A DNA stretch of 64,000 bases from Pelagibius litoralis (GCF_011683915.1 NZ_JAAQPH010000003.1:248001-312000), one strand, 5' to 3'. Counted from the stretch's first letter, positions 16,661-25,564 are shown. Notes: generated by a model from the sequence alone, not told the origin. Made by a program: numbers and translations.

Positions 16661-17731
16661 CTAGGCCAGGCTATATGCCCTGTTGCGACCCTTGCCGGTG
16701 ACTTCCTCCACCACGCCTTCGCGAATCAGTTCTTCGAGAAGCCACGACGACCCAGGGGTGGTGACGTCGAGGCGCTGCGAGATAAACCGGGTCGAAATGG
16801 CCGGATAGTTCAGGAAGAGCCAGGCAAGGCGCGGCAGGCGTGAACCGGCCCGGCGCTGAGTCAGAATCTGGACCAACTTTGCGCGGCCCCGGTTTAGGGT
16901 GTGGTGATTGTCCAGCCCCGCGTTCGCCGCGACCTGCACCGCTTCGCAGAAGCGTTGAATCCAGACCCCGAGGGTCACCTGATCGTCAAGGCTGCGCTGC
17001 GCTTCGCGCAAACCGATCCCAAGGCAAACCGTCAGACCCTTTGTCTTACCCCAATGCCAAAGCAGCAGGGATGCCAGGACCAGGCCGACCTCATCGTTGT
17101 AGGCTTCCAGCGGGCTCATGCGGCGCCACACGCGCAAGGCCACCGCCGCGGCCGGCAGTGCCGGCGTCGATTGCAGCTCTTCCACAACGTCCAACCAGCG
17201 TTGTACCGAGCGACGTTTGTCCTCGATGTCTACATGGGAAACTTCGGTGGAGGTTTCGGCCGCCTCATCGCCGTTGCCCTGGATGCTGTCGATCATCCTG
17301 GTTTCCAGCGCGATAATACCGTCGCTGGTCAGCGTCTTGGCCGGTCCGGCCCGGCTGATGTGGCGGCGCAGAGAGAGCAGGGCCCTCGCCTTCATCCATG
17401 CCGCTGTCGGCTCAGCCGGCAATATGTTGGCATCCACCATGGCCAGATCCTGGAGGGCGACGGACTGCCCATCCAACAAAACCAGAGCGGAGGCTTCTTC
17501 GAAATCCGCCCGGCAGATCCAGGAGTGCCGCAGATCGCTGACCGAGAGCTGCTGCTCCAACCGGGCCACGCGATCTTCCGCCAGGCTCCAGGCCCGCGCG
17601 AAGGACTCCCAGGGTAAACCGACCTGGTAGTCCGCGGATTTGCGATCCGGCCGCCTGAAGAGGAGTTCCTTACGCAGTTCACGACCGAGTTGATTGCCGT
17701 TTTTCTGAAGTGGCTGTGGCGTGACTTGCAT
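16661..17731 (-). CDS. Helix-turn-helix protein resembling the rhizobial RHE_PE00001/DUF1612 family
   Basis: A 356-residue soluble protein without signal or membrane segments. The last ~55 residues form a winged-helix-like domain (LAWLFLNYPAISTRFISQRLDV, then SSWLLEELIREGVVEEV and a GRNRAY end). The middle is helical, with WICRADFEEASALVLLDG near residue 70 and a W/R-rich block near 195-230. The layout resembles a DNA-binding family described from rhizobial plasmids (DUF1612), assigned from memory and not by search. Its start is 55 bp after the LapG-like protease stop on the same strand, so the two may be cotranscribed. Its function in the adhesion locus is unknown. Confidence 0.55.
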   Translation of the reverse strand: MQVTPQPLQKNGNQLGRELRKELLFRRPDRKSADYQVGLPWESFARAWSLAEDRVARLEQQLSVSDLRHSWICRADFEEASALVLLDGQSVALQDLAMVDANILPAEPTAAWMKARALLSLRRHISRAGPAKTLTSDGIIALETRMIDSIQGNGDEAAETSTEVSHVDIEDKRRSVQRWLDVVEELQSTPALPAAAVALRVWRRMSPLEAYNDEVGLVLASLLLWHWGKTKGLTVCLGIGLREAQRSLDDQVTLGVWIQRFCEAVQVAANAGLDNHHTLNRGRAKLVQILTQRRAGSRLPRLAWLFLNYPAISTRFISQRLDVTTPGSSWLLEELIREGVVEEVTGKGRNRAYSLA

Positions 17732-17785
17732 AGTGTTTGCTTTCTCAATCAGTGGTGCCGGGCCGGTCGAACATCCGGGGCCGGG

Positions 17786-18379
17786 TTAGACTTCGATCTT
17801 GCGCCATAGAGCAAAGGGGCTGCCGGGCTCCTCACGCGCAACCCAGCGATAGGGCAGGCGCCGCCAGGGCATGACCGGGACAGACCTGTTATCCAGTGCA
17901 TAGGCGCCGCGTTTCGTATGGGCCAGCAGCACCGCGTGGCCCTGGCCGGTATCTGCATAGCAGGTCGCCAGGGTCAAAGCGCCACGCGGCCAGCCGAAGC
18001 GCTTGATCAGCAACTCCAGCTTGCGGATCGCAAAGTCCTCACAATCCCCCGAACGGCCGGCGGGCAGCCAGACATCCTTGTTCTCGGGTGTGAAGAGGGT
18101 CTGCTTGTTCACCAGACGCTGCACATAGTCCAATTCAGCTTCGCGCAGTCTTGTGGAAGCAAACTGCCTCAACGATGCCTTGCCCGGATGCAGCGCCGGA
18201 AAACGCTCCACAAGACGCAACCAGGCCGGCGGCGCATTGACGAACGCGCCGCTGCCGATCGGCGTTGAGAGGGGAAGCGGCTCCGGCAAGGCAACCAGAT
18301 TGGCGTGCGACTGCCGCGGTAAGATCGCGGTCACAGCCGAGGCCGTCATGGCGCCCAATAGGTGTCTTCTGGTCAGCAT
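17786..18379 (-). CDS. lapG: LapG-type periplasmic transglutaminase-like cysteine protease (BTLCP)
   Basis: A 197-residue protein. The signal peptide starts with a Tat-like TRRHLLGAM and a hydrophobic stretch. The catalytic region GDCEDFAI places Cys113 between D112 and E114, the layout of the calcium-binding and nucleophile residues in Pseudomonas LapG. His148 (GQGHAV) and Asp163 (LDNR) complete the triad. LapG proteases cut large RTX adhesins in the periplasm to release cells from surfaces. Here the divergent neighbour is a very large RTX protein, the expected substrate. The ATG at 18379 has GGAG upstream. No LapD-like controller or type I exporter is in the window. Confidence 0.82.
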   Translation of the reverse strand: MLTRRHLLGAMTASAVTAILPRQSHANLVALPEPLPLSTPIGSGAFVNAPPAWLRLVERFPALHPGKASLRQFASTRLREAELDYVQRLVNKQTLFTPENKDVWLPAGRSGDCEDFAIRKLELLIKRFGWPRGALTLATCYADTGQGHAVLLAHTKRGAYALDNRSVPVMPWRRLPYRWVAREEPGSPFALWRKIEV

Positions 18380-18604
18380 ACTTTGCTCCATTTCTTTGTT
18401 TGCTAGAGGCCGTCCTCTCTCCGGAACCGGCCCGCGCCTCACCCGAACGCATCGGGCCTGCGCGTCTCCGTTCCGCCTCCTCCGGCAATCTCTTCGGGCC
18501 TCTTTCCTGGCCCGAAGCAACGTTTCGAAATGCGCCCTTAGGTTTATCCAAAGCCTGCATCCCATTTCCAAGAACACTCTTACGCAAAGCCAGCCCTCCT
18601 GCCG

Positions 18605-18620
18605 TCACCCCTGGGGGTGA
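18605..18620. promoter_or_regulatory. TCACCC-N4-GGGTGA palindrome, copy 2
   Basis: TCACCC CTGG GGGTGA, 226 bp from the protease start and 154 bp from the adhesin start. Confidence 0.65.
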
Positions 18621-18681
18621 AGCTATCAAACTGAATTGATTAGTGTTTTCGGACAGCTTGATGAGAAACCATCAATTAAAT

Positions 18682-18697
18682 TCACCCCTAGGGGTGA
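18682..18697. promoter_or_regulatory. TCACCC-N4-GGGTGA palindrome, copy 3 (perfect 16-bp palindrome)
   Basis: TCACCC CTAG GGGTGA, symmetrical through all 16 bases, 77 bp upstream of the adhesin ATG. Confidence 0.65.
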
Positions 18698-18773
18698 CGC
18701 CGAACCACAACCTTTGCTTTACATCAGTCGTCGATTGGGGGTCGGCGGTTCAAAAAAAGGGAGCAAGGTGCAC

Positions 18774-21700
18774 ATGGGGTCGATGGACATTAACGAGCGC
18801 TCAATGAGCGGCTCGGCGAAGCAGCATGCGGACAACACCGCAGTCGAAGGTGATGCGGGGGTTTCCGCGCTTGAGGGCCAGGCACAGGCGCCACTGACGG
18901 TCAATCAGCCGGCTGCCGGGGAGACCCTGGAAGTGACCGGTGAGACCGGCGCTGTTTACCTTCTCGACTTCGATCCGGCGGATGCGCGGATCACCGTCGA
19001 GGGGCAGAATCTCGTCCTGACTTTCGATAGCGACGGCGACGGCAGCGCGGACTCGCGGATCGTCTTCCTAGAACTCGCCGGCATGACTGAAGGGCCGGAC
19101 GCCCCGGTGTTTCAGATCGCCGGCGTCGACTACGACATCACCGCCCTGGTTGAGAGCGCCCTGGCCTTCGCACGAGAGAGCGGCGAGGACGCCGGCGAGG
19201 CGGAACAGAGCCCGGCCGGTCCGGCGTTGGAAACCGCAGGCGGCGGAGGCGATGGCCAACCGGCTCTGGGCGGCGGCGCCACCCAGTACCAGGACAACAC
19301 CGGAAGCAACAGCTTCAGCGGGGGCAGCGACGCCCTGAGCGGTGTCGGCGGCGCGCTTGGCGGCGACGTCGGACCCGAGGTTTCTTCCGGCACCGTCATC
19401 TCGGGCTTTCCGGTCGTCGTGGCCGGCCGCACGGAAATCGAGACTACGACGGATACCGGCAGCACCACCGGCGGGGATGGCGGTCCTACGATCGAGATTA
19501 TCTCCGGCGAGGTGGTCGACGGCTACATCGCCAATGCCACCGTGTTCCGCGACGCCAACGGCAATGGCCAGTTGGATGACGGTGAGGTTTCCACCATCAC
19601 CGACATCAACGGCAACTTCACTCTGGAAGGCGGTAGCGGCCCGCTGATCGCCGTCGGCGGCACCGACGTTTCCACCGGCCTCGCCTTCAAAGGCGTTCTG
19701 AAGGCCCCGGCGGGCGCCACGGTCATCACGCCGTTGACCACGCTGGTGCAGCAGCTTGTCGAAGACGGCGATCAAACCGCCGAAGAAGCGGAAGCCGCCG
19801 TCAAGGAAGCCTTTGGGATCGCCGAGGACTTCGATCTTTCCAACACCGATCCGGTCGCCGCCGCCGCCGGCGGCGATACCGAAGCGCTGGAAGTCGTGAA
19901 AGCCGGTATCCAGGTGGCCAATACGGCAACGCAGGTAAAGGCCGCCCTGGAGGGCGGCGGAGCAAGCGATACGGAGGGCGCCTCCAACGCCGCCTATGAC
20001 GCCATCGCCAAACAAATCGCCGACAATGCAGGCGCCGGAACCGACACCGATCTGACCGACGACGGTCAAATTGGAAACGTCCTGACCGAAGCGGCGAACA
20101 ACGTGGATGACACCGATCTCGACAACGACGACGTCGACAACGCCACGAATGTAATTGCCGCGACCAACACAGCGGTCGAAAACATCGAGATTGATGATGA
20201 CAGCAATGCCACAGAGGTTCTGACCGATCTGGCGCAGGTCGCCCAGGTGGCGCAGGACGAGGCTGCCGACGCCATCGAGGACGCGGTCGAAAACAGCGAT
20301 AGCACTGCCGTTGACGGTTTCACTGATGTTGACGATATCGAGAGTGAGGCGGCAGATGCCAACGTCGGCAGCGTCACCGGTTCCGAGACGTTGACCGAGG
20401 GCGACGACGTTTTCGTCGCCGATCCTGTCGACACATCAGGCCAGAGCATCGACGGCCTGGGCGGTGATGATCTGCTGACCGGCGGAGACTTCAGCGACGC
20501 TATATCCGGCGGTGCGGGCAACGACACCATCAACGGCGGCGGCGGTAACGACATCCTCTTGGGTGGCGCCGGCGACGACTCGATCAACGGCGGGGCCGGC
20601 AACGACGATATCGTCGGCGGCCCCGGCAGCGACACCATCGACGGCGGCGACGGCACGGACATCGTGCGCTACGACGCCGATATCGGCGGCTTTACGTTCG
20701 CCGGCGGCGAGACCGGCGAGATCCTGATCACCGAGACGGCGAGCGGCGACACCGACAGCCTGACCAACGTCGAAGACATCGCCTTCACCGACAGCAACGT
20801 CCTGCTGGTCGGCGAGGGTCATCCCTTCGAAAACATTCAAGACGCCATCGACGCCGCCGAGGCGGGCGATACCATCCTGGTCGCGGACGGCGACTACGGC
20901 CCGATCACCATCGACAAGTCGCTGACCCTCTTGGCTCTTGGCGATGGCGCGACCATCACCGGCACCGGCGTCAATCAGGGTGCCGCCGTCAGCATCAAGT
21001 CAGACGTCGACGACGTGACCCTCGGCGGCTCGGACAACGGCTTCAACATCTCCACCGGCGACGGCGACCTGGCGGCGGTCTATGTGGTCGGCGACAACGA
21101 AGGCATCGTGATCGAAGGCAACACTATCGATGGCGGTACGGGCCATGCCCTGCTGACCGGCGGCCAGATCGACGATCTGACCGTACGCGACAACGACATG
21201 CAGGCCGACGGACCGCTGGCCGTGGCCTACAACAATGGCGAAGCCAGCCTGGGGCCTGACCACGCCTCCAGCGACGTCCGCTTCATCGACAACACCTTCA
21301 CTGGTGCTCCCCCCGTTGCGGGCATCGGTGGCACCCCCGGTGCAGGCCTGCTGCTGGGTGTGGAAGCGGATGATGCCGTCATCACCGGCAATACCTTCGA
21401 GGGCTACAGCAATTTCGGAAACCTGGAGATCTTCGGCGACGGCGCCGTGATCACCGGCAACGACTTTCAGACGTCGGACCTGGTCCCGGCGATCCGCGAC
21501 AGCAACGACAACTATGACGATGACGATCTGATTGCCGACAACAACTTCAGCGGCGGCGGAGTCTCGGTGTTGAGCCCCGGTACCGCCATCGCCATCAATG
21601 CCGATGAGCTGTCCGGCGTGACGGATCTGGATGTCTCCGGCCTCAGCGCCGCTGCCGTTACCTTTACCAGCCTTGGTGAACTGACGCAGATCACGACTTC

Positions 21701-24629
21701 GGGCGGTCAGAGTATCGAGCTGGACGGCGGCCAGATCGCGGCGGCTTTCCCGAACGCCAGCCCCCTGGTCGACGATCAGACGCTGACGATTTCGGGCGGC
21801 GCCGCGGTCAATATCGTCAATACGGGCCTTACCCTGCCCAACGACGGCACTGCGCCGAGCGTGAACAATCTGCTGGCCCTGGAATTCGACGGCCTGGCGG
21901 ATGAGAAATCGCTGGTTCCGGAAAACCTGACGATTGACGGCAACCATGCATCGGTTTTCGCCGCTTTCTGGATTCACCTGGATGCGAGCTATGTTGCCGG
22001 CGGCAATTTTCTCAATCTGCCGGTCAACACCGACTTTGCCTATCTTGGCAACGACTACGTGCGCTACCTGGCGGCAGGTGGTGAGGCGATCCTGGATCTG
22101 GTGAAAGTAGCCCCGGAGCCGGACGGGCGCCAACAGACCCTGCACGACAACTTGCTGGGCAACCTGGGCGACGGCCCCATCTCAAGCCGATTCACCAATC
22201 TGGCACCGGAAGCCCAACCCGATCCGCGAACCGAGGCGGCGGAAGCTTTTGGCGACCGCCCTTATCACGCCGGTGCTGTCGATAACCAAGGCGACTACAC
22301 AGACTTCACAGCGGCCTCCGGCACCATCGGCTGGGATCTGGCCCACGGGATCGACTACCCAAATGGCCTGCCGTCACCCTATGACGTTCTCGACGAGGCA
22401 AACACGCTGGCCGGCACTAACGCCGTCGACTTTTTCTACGGCGGCGGCGGCAACGACACCATCACCGGCGGGGACGGCGATGACACCGCTTCCTACTTTG
22501 GCGACCGTTCCGATTTCGAGATCGTCGCCACGGCGGATGGTGGCTTCACGCTGACCGACACCAACCCGGACGACGGTGACGAGGGCAGCGATACGCTGAA
22601 CGGCATCGAGAACCTGCAGTTCGACGATGGAACGCTGCGCTTCGGCGCGACTCTGGCCCGAGGCGTTCCGGAGATAGATGCTGCACCCGGAGAAATCGGT
22701 GGCAACGAAAACAGCGATAATTTCCACCCGGGAACCGGCAACTCCAACGTCAACTTCGTGATCCACGACAACACGGAAGTCCAAATCGAGGCCGCGATCA
22801 AGACCAAGCTCCGTTACCAGGGCGACGCGGATTCCGACGGCCTGACCTACCACACCGAAACCGGCATCAGTTCCGGGGCCGCGGGACTGTGGAATTTCGA
22901 CTACAGCGTCGTCGACTACGGCGCCGCCGACCTGTCGAACTACACCATCGCCATCACCGCCGACTTCGTCGACATCAACGGCAACCGCAGCGAGGGCATC
23001 CTGAACTTCAATCCGATCACGCATCGGGCATCAAAGGGCGGTGCGGAAGATTACTACCAAGACCCTGACGGCAACACGGATGGTGTCCAGAACTCCCAGA
23101 ATCTGGGTTGGCAGGCCAGCGACTACGACCCGACGGCACCGGGCAGCTACGAATTCGTGCTGACGGTGACCGACAATTCGACCGGCGAGATTGTCGCCGA
23201 AACTCAGATGAAGGTCGTAGTCGAAGCCAATTTCACGGTTGCGCAAGACGGATCCGGAGACTACCTCACCATCCAGGACGCCATCGATAACGCCAGTGAG
23301 GGCGATACCATCCTGGTGGCGGCCGGCACCTACAACGAAAACATCACCATCGATAAGGCTGTCAAGCTGATCTCCGCCGAGGGGCGCGACAGCGCGATCA
23401 TCCAGGGTTCGTCGGGCGCCGGCAATCTGGGCACTGTCATGGTAACCAACGATACCGACGGTGTGCAGATCGGGACCATCGGGCATGGTTTCACAATCAT
23501 CGGCTACGACGTGGCAACCCCCGGGATCGAGCACGCGGCGTTGTATTTTCAGGGTGCTCATGCCAACGCGGGAATCGCAGGTAACGATATCCGTGCCGAG
23601 GGCGAGGCCGGGCTGCTGACCGAGTATGCTTTTGCAAATACCGACTTTGTCATCTCGGACAATATCTTCTCCGGCCAGACCTTCACCGGCACGACCGTCG
23701 CAAATGCCGACTTTTCCGAACAGTTCACGGTCAACAACGTACCGCGCGCTCTTGTCTTTATCGGCGGCAACGACAAAAGCGGGATCGTCTTCGAGAACAA
23801 CGAACTGACCGGAACCGCTGGCGCGCCCCAAGATGTCAGCGGCACACTCTTCGGCAACTTCCTGGTCACCATCGATGCGGAAAACTCCAGCATCACCGGC
23901 AACAGCTTCACCGGCTTGACCTACAACTTCGGTCTGCGGGCACGCGATACGACCACTGATATCGAAGACAACACCTTCGACAACTCCGGTGGCGGCAACA
24001 CCAATGGGGTGTTTCAGATCTTCACCGACGGCAGCTACAGCGGCAATGTTTTCCTGGGCGGCGCCGATGCAGACATCTTCGTCGGCACCGCAGGGGACGA
24101 CTCGATCGTTGGCGGTGGCGGCGATGACGACGCAGAGGCCGGCGCCGGTGCCGATGTTCTCTTCGGCGGCGACGGTTCCGACACCATGGACGGCGGCGAC
24201 GGCGACGACACCTTGTTCGGCGGTCTGGGCAACGACGATCTGGCCGGCGACGGCGGCGCGGATCTGCTCTACGGCGGCGAGGGCGACGATACGCTGTTCG
24301 GCGACGCCGGTGCGGACACGCTTGTTGGCGGTGCGGGCGGCGATGTCTTCGCCTACGAAGCTCTGCAGGATGCCGGCGACCTCATCGACGGCTTCAGTAG
24401 CGCGGACGGCGACCGGATCGACCTGGATGCGCTCTTCGACAGCCTCGGCGTTGCCGAGGATGAGGTCGAACGTGCGGGCCGCGTCGACATTCAACAGGAC
24501 GCGAGCGGTTCCGACGCCATCATCTCCATCGACAGCAACGGAGACGCTGCCTTCGATATCGTCATCGTGTCGGTGACCAATGTCACCGGTGACTTGAACG
24601 CCGACAGCCTGAATCTTTCCACGGTCTGA
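18774..24629 (+). CDS. Giant RTX/beta-helix surface adhesin secreted by a type I system (LapA-like)
   Basis: About 1951 residues, very acidic and Gly/Asp-rich. The ATG at 18774 has AAGG five bases upstream. Order of parts: an N-terminal module at about 45-125 (PAAG at 46-49, then YLLDFDPADARITVEGQNL), resembling the anchor/retention region of large type I adhesins; a Gly-rich linker with ETAGG at 153-157; a Ca-binding or SD-repeat-like segment near 251-289 (FRDANGNGQLDDGE); RTX nonapeptides near 579-630; a right-handed beta-helix domain near 676-930; a short RTX patch near 1221; a second beta-helix domain near 1488-1760 (starting GSGDYLTIQDAIDNA); RTX repeats near 1763-1857; and a type I C-terminal secretion domain (GDLIDGFSSADGDRIDL). 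No Sec signal is present, as expected for type I export. Confidence 0.85.
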   Translation: MGSMDINERSMSGSAKQHADNTAVEGDAGVSALEGQAQAPLTVNQPAAGETLEVTGETGAVYLLDFDPADARITVEGQNLVLTFDSDGDGSADSRIVFLELAGMTEGPDAPVFQIAGVDYDITALVESALAFARESGEDAGEAEQSPAGPALETAGGGGDGQPALGGGATQYQDNTGSNSFSGGSDALSGVGGALGGDVGPEVSSGTVISGFPVVVAGRTEIETTTDTGSTTGGDGGPTIEIISGEVVDGYIANATVFRDANGNGQLDDGEVSTITDINGNFTLEGGSGPLIAVGGTDVSTGLAFKGVLKAPAGATVITPLTTLVQQLVEDGDQTAEEAEAAVKEAFGIAEDFDLSNTDPVAAAAGGDTEALEVVKAGIQVANTATQVKAALEGGGASDTEGASNAAYDAIAKQIADNAGAGTDTDLTDDGQIGNVLTEAANNVDDTDLDNDDVDNATNVIAATNTAVENIEIDDDSNATEVLTDLAQVAQVAQDEAADAIEDAVENSDSTAVDGFTDVDDIESEAADANVGSVTGSETLTEGDDVFVADPVDTSGQSIDGLGGDDLLTGGDFSDAISGGAGNDTINGGGGNDILLGGAGDDSINGGAGNDDIVGGPGSDTIDGGDGTDIVRYDADIGGFTFAGGETGEILITETASGDTDSLTNVEDIAFTDSNVLLVGEGHPFENIQDAIDAAEAGDTILVADGDYGPITIDKSLTLLALGDGATITGTGVNQGAAVSIKSDVDDVTLGGSDNGFNISTGDGDLAAVYVVGDNEGIVIEGNTIDGGTGHALLTGGQIDDLTVRDNDMQADGPLAVAYNNGEASLGPDHASSDVRFIDNTFTGAPPVAGIGGTPGAGLLLGVEADDAVITGNTFEGYSNFGNLEIFGDGAVITGNDFQTSDLVPAIRDSNDNYDDDDLIADNNFSGGGVSVLSPGTAIAINADELSGVTDLDVSGLSAAAVTFTSLGELTQITTSGGQSIELDGGQIAAAFPNASPLVDDQTLTISGGAAVNIVNTGLTLPNDGTAPSVNNLLALEFDGLADEKSLVPENLTIDGNHASVFAAFWIHLDASYVAGGNFLNLPVNTDFAYLGNDYVRYLAAGGEAILDLVKVAPEPDGRQQTLHDNLLGNLGDGPISSRFTNLAPEAQPDPRTEAAEAFGDRPYHAGAVDNQGDYTDFTAASGTIGWDLAHGIDYPNGLPSPYDVLDEANTLAGTNAVDFFYGGGGNDTITGGDGDDTASYFGDRSDFEIVATADGGFTLTDTNPDDGDEGSDTLNGIENLQFDDGTLRFGATLARGVPEIDAAPGEIGGNENSDNFHPGTGNSNVNFVIHDNTEVQIEAAIKTKLRYQGDADSDGLTYHTETGISSGAAGLWNFDYSVVDYGAADLSNYTIAITADFVDINGNRSEGILNFNPITHRASKGGAEDYYQDPDGNTDGVQNSQNLGWQASDYDPTAPGSYEFVLTVTDNSTGEIVAETQMKVVVEANFTVAQDGSGDYLTIQDAIDNASEGDTILVAAGTYNENITIDKAVKLISAEGRDSAIIQGSSGAGNLGTVMVTNDTDGVQIGTIGHGFTIIGYDVATPGIEHAALYFQGAHANAGIAGNDIRAEGEAGLLTEYAFANTDFVISDNIFSGQTFTGTTVANADFSEQFTVNNVPRALVFIGGNDKSGIVFENNELTGTAGAPQDVSGTLFGNFLVTIDAENSSITGNSFTGLTYNFGLRARDTTTDIEDNTFDNSGGGNTNGVFQIFTDGSYSGNVFLGGADADIFVGTAGDDSIVGGGGDDDAEAGAGADVLFGGDGSDTMDGGDGDDTLFGGLGNDDLAGDGGADLLYGGEGDDTLFGDAGADTLVGGAGGDVFAYEALQDAGDLIDGFSSADGDRIDLDALFDSLGVAEDEVERAGRVDIQQDASGSDAIISIDSNGDAAFDIVIVSVTNVTGDLNADSLNLSTV

Positions 24630-24641
24630 ATAAGAAGCGAA

Positions 24642-24669
24642 GCCGCATCACCCGTTCGGGTGATGCGGC
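24642..24669 (+). terminator. Strong hairpin after the adhesin gene, containing palindrome copy 4
   Basis: A perfect 12-bp stem GCCGCATCACCC / GGGTGATGCGGC with loop GTTC, 12 bases after the adhesin stop. No T-run follows, so it is not a textbook intrinsic terminator. The inner 16 bases (24648-24663) are TCACCC GTTC GGGTGA, the same pattern as the three upstream palindromes. They lie 154 bp upstream of the next gene, so the element may be a protein-binding site instead of, or as well as, a terminator or mRNA stabiliser. Confidence 0.6.
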
Positions 24670-24816
24670 GACCTTGGGAACCCTTAGGCTAAGCGCGGTA
24701 GGGGCGTTCCAAGTCCGGCTGTTCTGTGACCCCTACTTCCCCTGACAGCGGACTTGGGCGCTCCTAAGTGCTTCCATGCTCTTAGCGCCGAAGCGGCCCC
24801 GGGCGATCGCTGTCCA

Positions 24817-25365
24817 ATGACGGAACACCCAATGACGAGCAACCGTCACCCAGGGTTTCGGGAGCTTTGCTCCCTTGACAAGGACGGCCGTCCTGCAGCC
24901 GCCGCGATCAAGCGCAGCCCCGCCGCCCGCTACGTCCAGGAGCCTCAATCCGGCCAGTCTGCCGGTCTGCGGCTCGCGCCGGGCATCTGCTATGTCCTGC
25001 CCGGGTCAGCGCGGAGGGCCACCGTATCGGTGAAGGACCGGGACCTGCTGCTCGCGTTCGAGAACGGCAGCCGGCTGCAGCTCCGTGACCTCATCACCAT
25101 CGAAGCGATGGCCAGGTCGCCCATCTTTCAATTGGACGGTCGGGATATCCTGGCCAGCATCGTCGGCGTCATGGCCCTGGCCCGCGGCGATGGGGCTACG
25201 CTGGACAGGCTGGTCCGGCTGTCTTCAGAAGTCCTGGCCGTCTCTGGCAGTACCTTCTGCACCGCCCTTCAGGCGCTGTTGCGCGACGGCAGGCTGCCGA
25301 AGGCCTGCTTCGCCCCCGGGATAAACCCCACTCCCCCAGCGCCGGGACTGTCGCAGGTTTCGTAA
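24817..25365 (+). CDS. Small protein carrying a stand-alone copy of the adhesin N-terminal module
   Basis: A 182-residue protein from the ATG at 24817 (MTEHPMTSN); an in-frame start at 24754 is possible but lacks a clear ribosome site. Residues roughly 50-120 follow the adhesin N-terminal module: YVLPGSARRATVSVKDRDLL aligns with YLLDFDPADARITVEGQNLV, GSRLQLRDL with SRIVFLEL, and PIFQLDGRDI with PVFQIAGVDY. No RTX repeats, secretion tail or signal peptide is visible, so it is an isolated module. It could compete with or bind the adhesin, its exporter or the protease. The relationship is seen in sequence; the role is inference. Confidence 0.6.
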   Translation: MTEHPMTSNRHPGFRELCSLDKDGRPAAAAIKRSPAARYVQEPQSGQSAGLRLAPGICYVLPGSARRATVSVKDRDLLLAFENGSRLQLRDLITIEAMARSPIFQLDGRDILASIVGVMALARGDGATLDRLVRLSSEVLAVSGSTFCTALQALLRDGRLPKACFAPGINPTPPAPGLSQVS

Positions 25366-25515
25366 AGACCAGGGCGGCGTCTCCTGCCGCCACCAACCGA
25401 GGCAACGCTTCGCCAGACCATATTCACTGCTGCGCGTCGGCTGCACGCCGACTGCCCGGGGCCGCGATTGCCGGTCCCGCCCGGGATCTCACAGGCGGTC
25501 CCGTCATGATACCGG

Positions 25516-25544
25516 TTGACAAAAAGGCCGATCTGAAAAATATT
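25516..25544 (+). promoter_or_regulatory. Probable sigma70-type promoter of the SorC-type regulator
   Basis: A consensus -35 TTGACA (25516-25521), a 17-base spacer and -10 AATATT (25539-25544), within an AT-rich stretch directly upstream of the regulator gene. Confidence 0.55.
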
Positions 25545-25552
25545 CCAGTAAC

Positions 25553-25564
25553 GAAAATATTTTC
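25553..25564. promoter_or_regulatory. 12-bp perfect palindrome GAAAATATTTTC, candidate operator
   Basis: It sits eight bases downstream of the predicted -10 and 13 bases before the regulator's start codon, a place where a bound repressor would block transcription. Autoregulation by the SorC-type protein is likely but inferred. Confidence 0.5.

Larger units (their letters stand above)
18380..18773. promoter_or_regulatory. Divergent promoter region between the LapG-type protease and the adhesin
   Basis: A 394-bp non-coding region holding two TCACCC-N4-GGGTGA palindromes (18605 and 18682) whose starts are 77 bp apart. This is roughly seven helical turns, so both sites would face a similar side of the DNA. 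A TTG-initiated frame from 18636 could extend the adhesin upstream, but it would run through the second palindrome and lacks a ribosome-binding site, so I treat the region as regulatory. Confidence 0.6.

Noticed and set aside
20500-20670. Repetitive DNA that might look like a CRISPR or satellite array (also 24060-24345)
   Set aside because: The repeats are degenerate nine-codon RTX units in frame with the adhesin, without conserved spacers.
23031-24494. Minus-strand open frame of about 487 codons within the adhesin gene
   Set aside because: The adhesin frame has recognisable RTX and beta-helix features here; the opposite frame has none.
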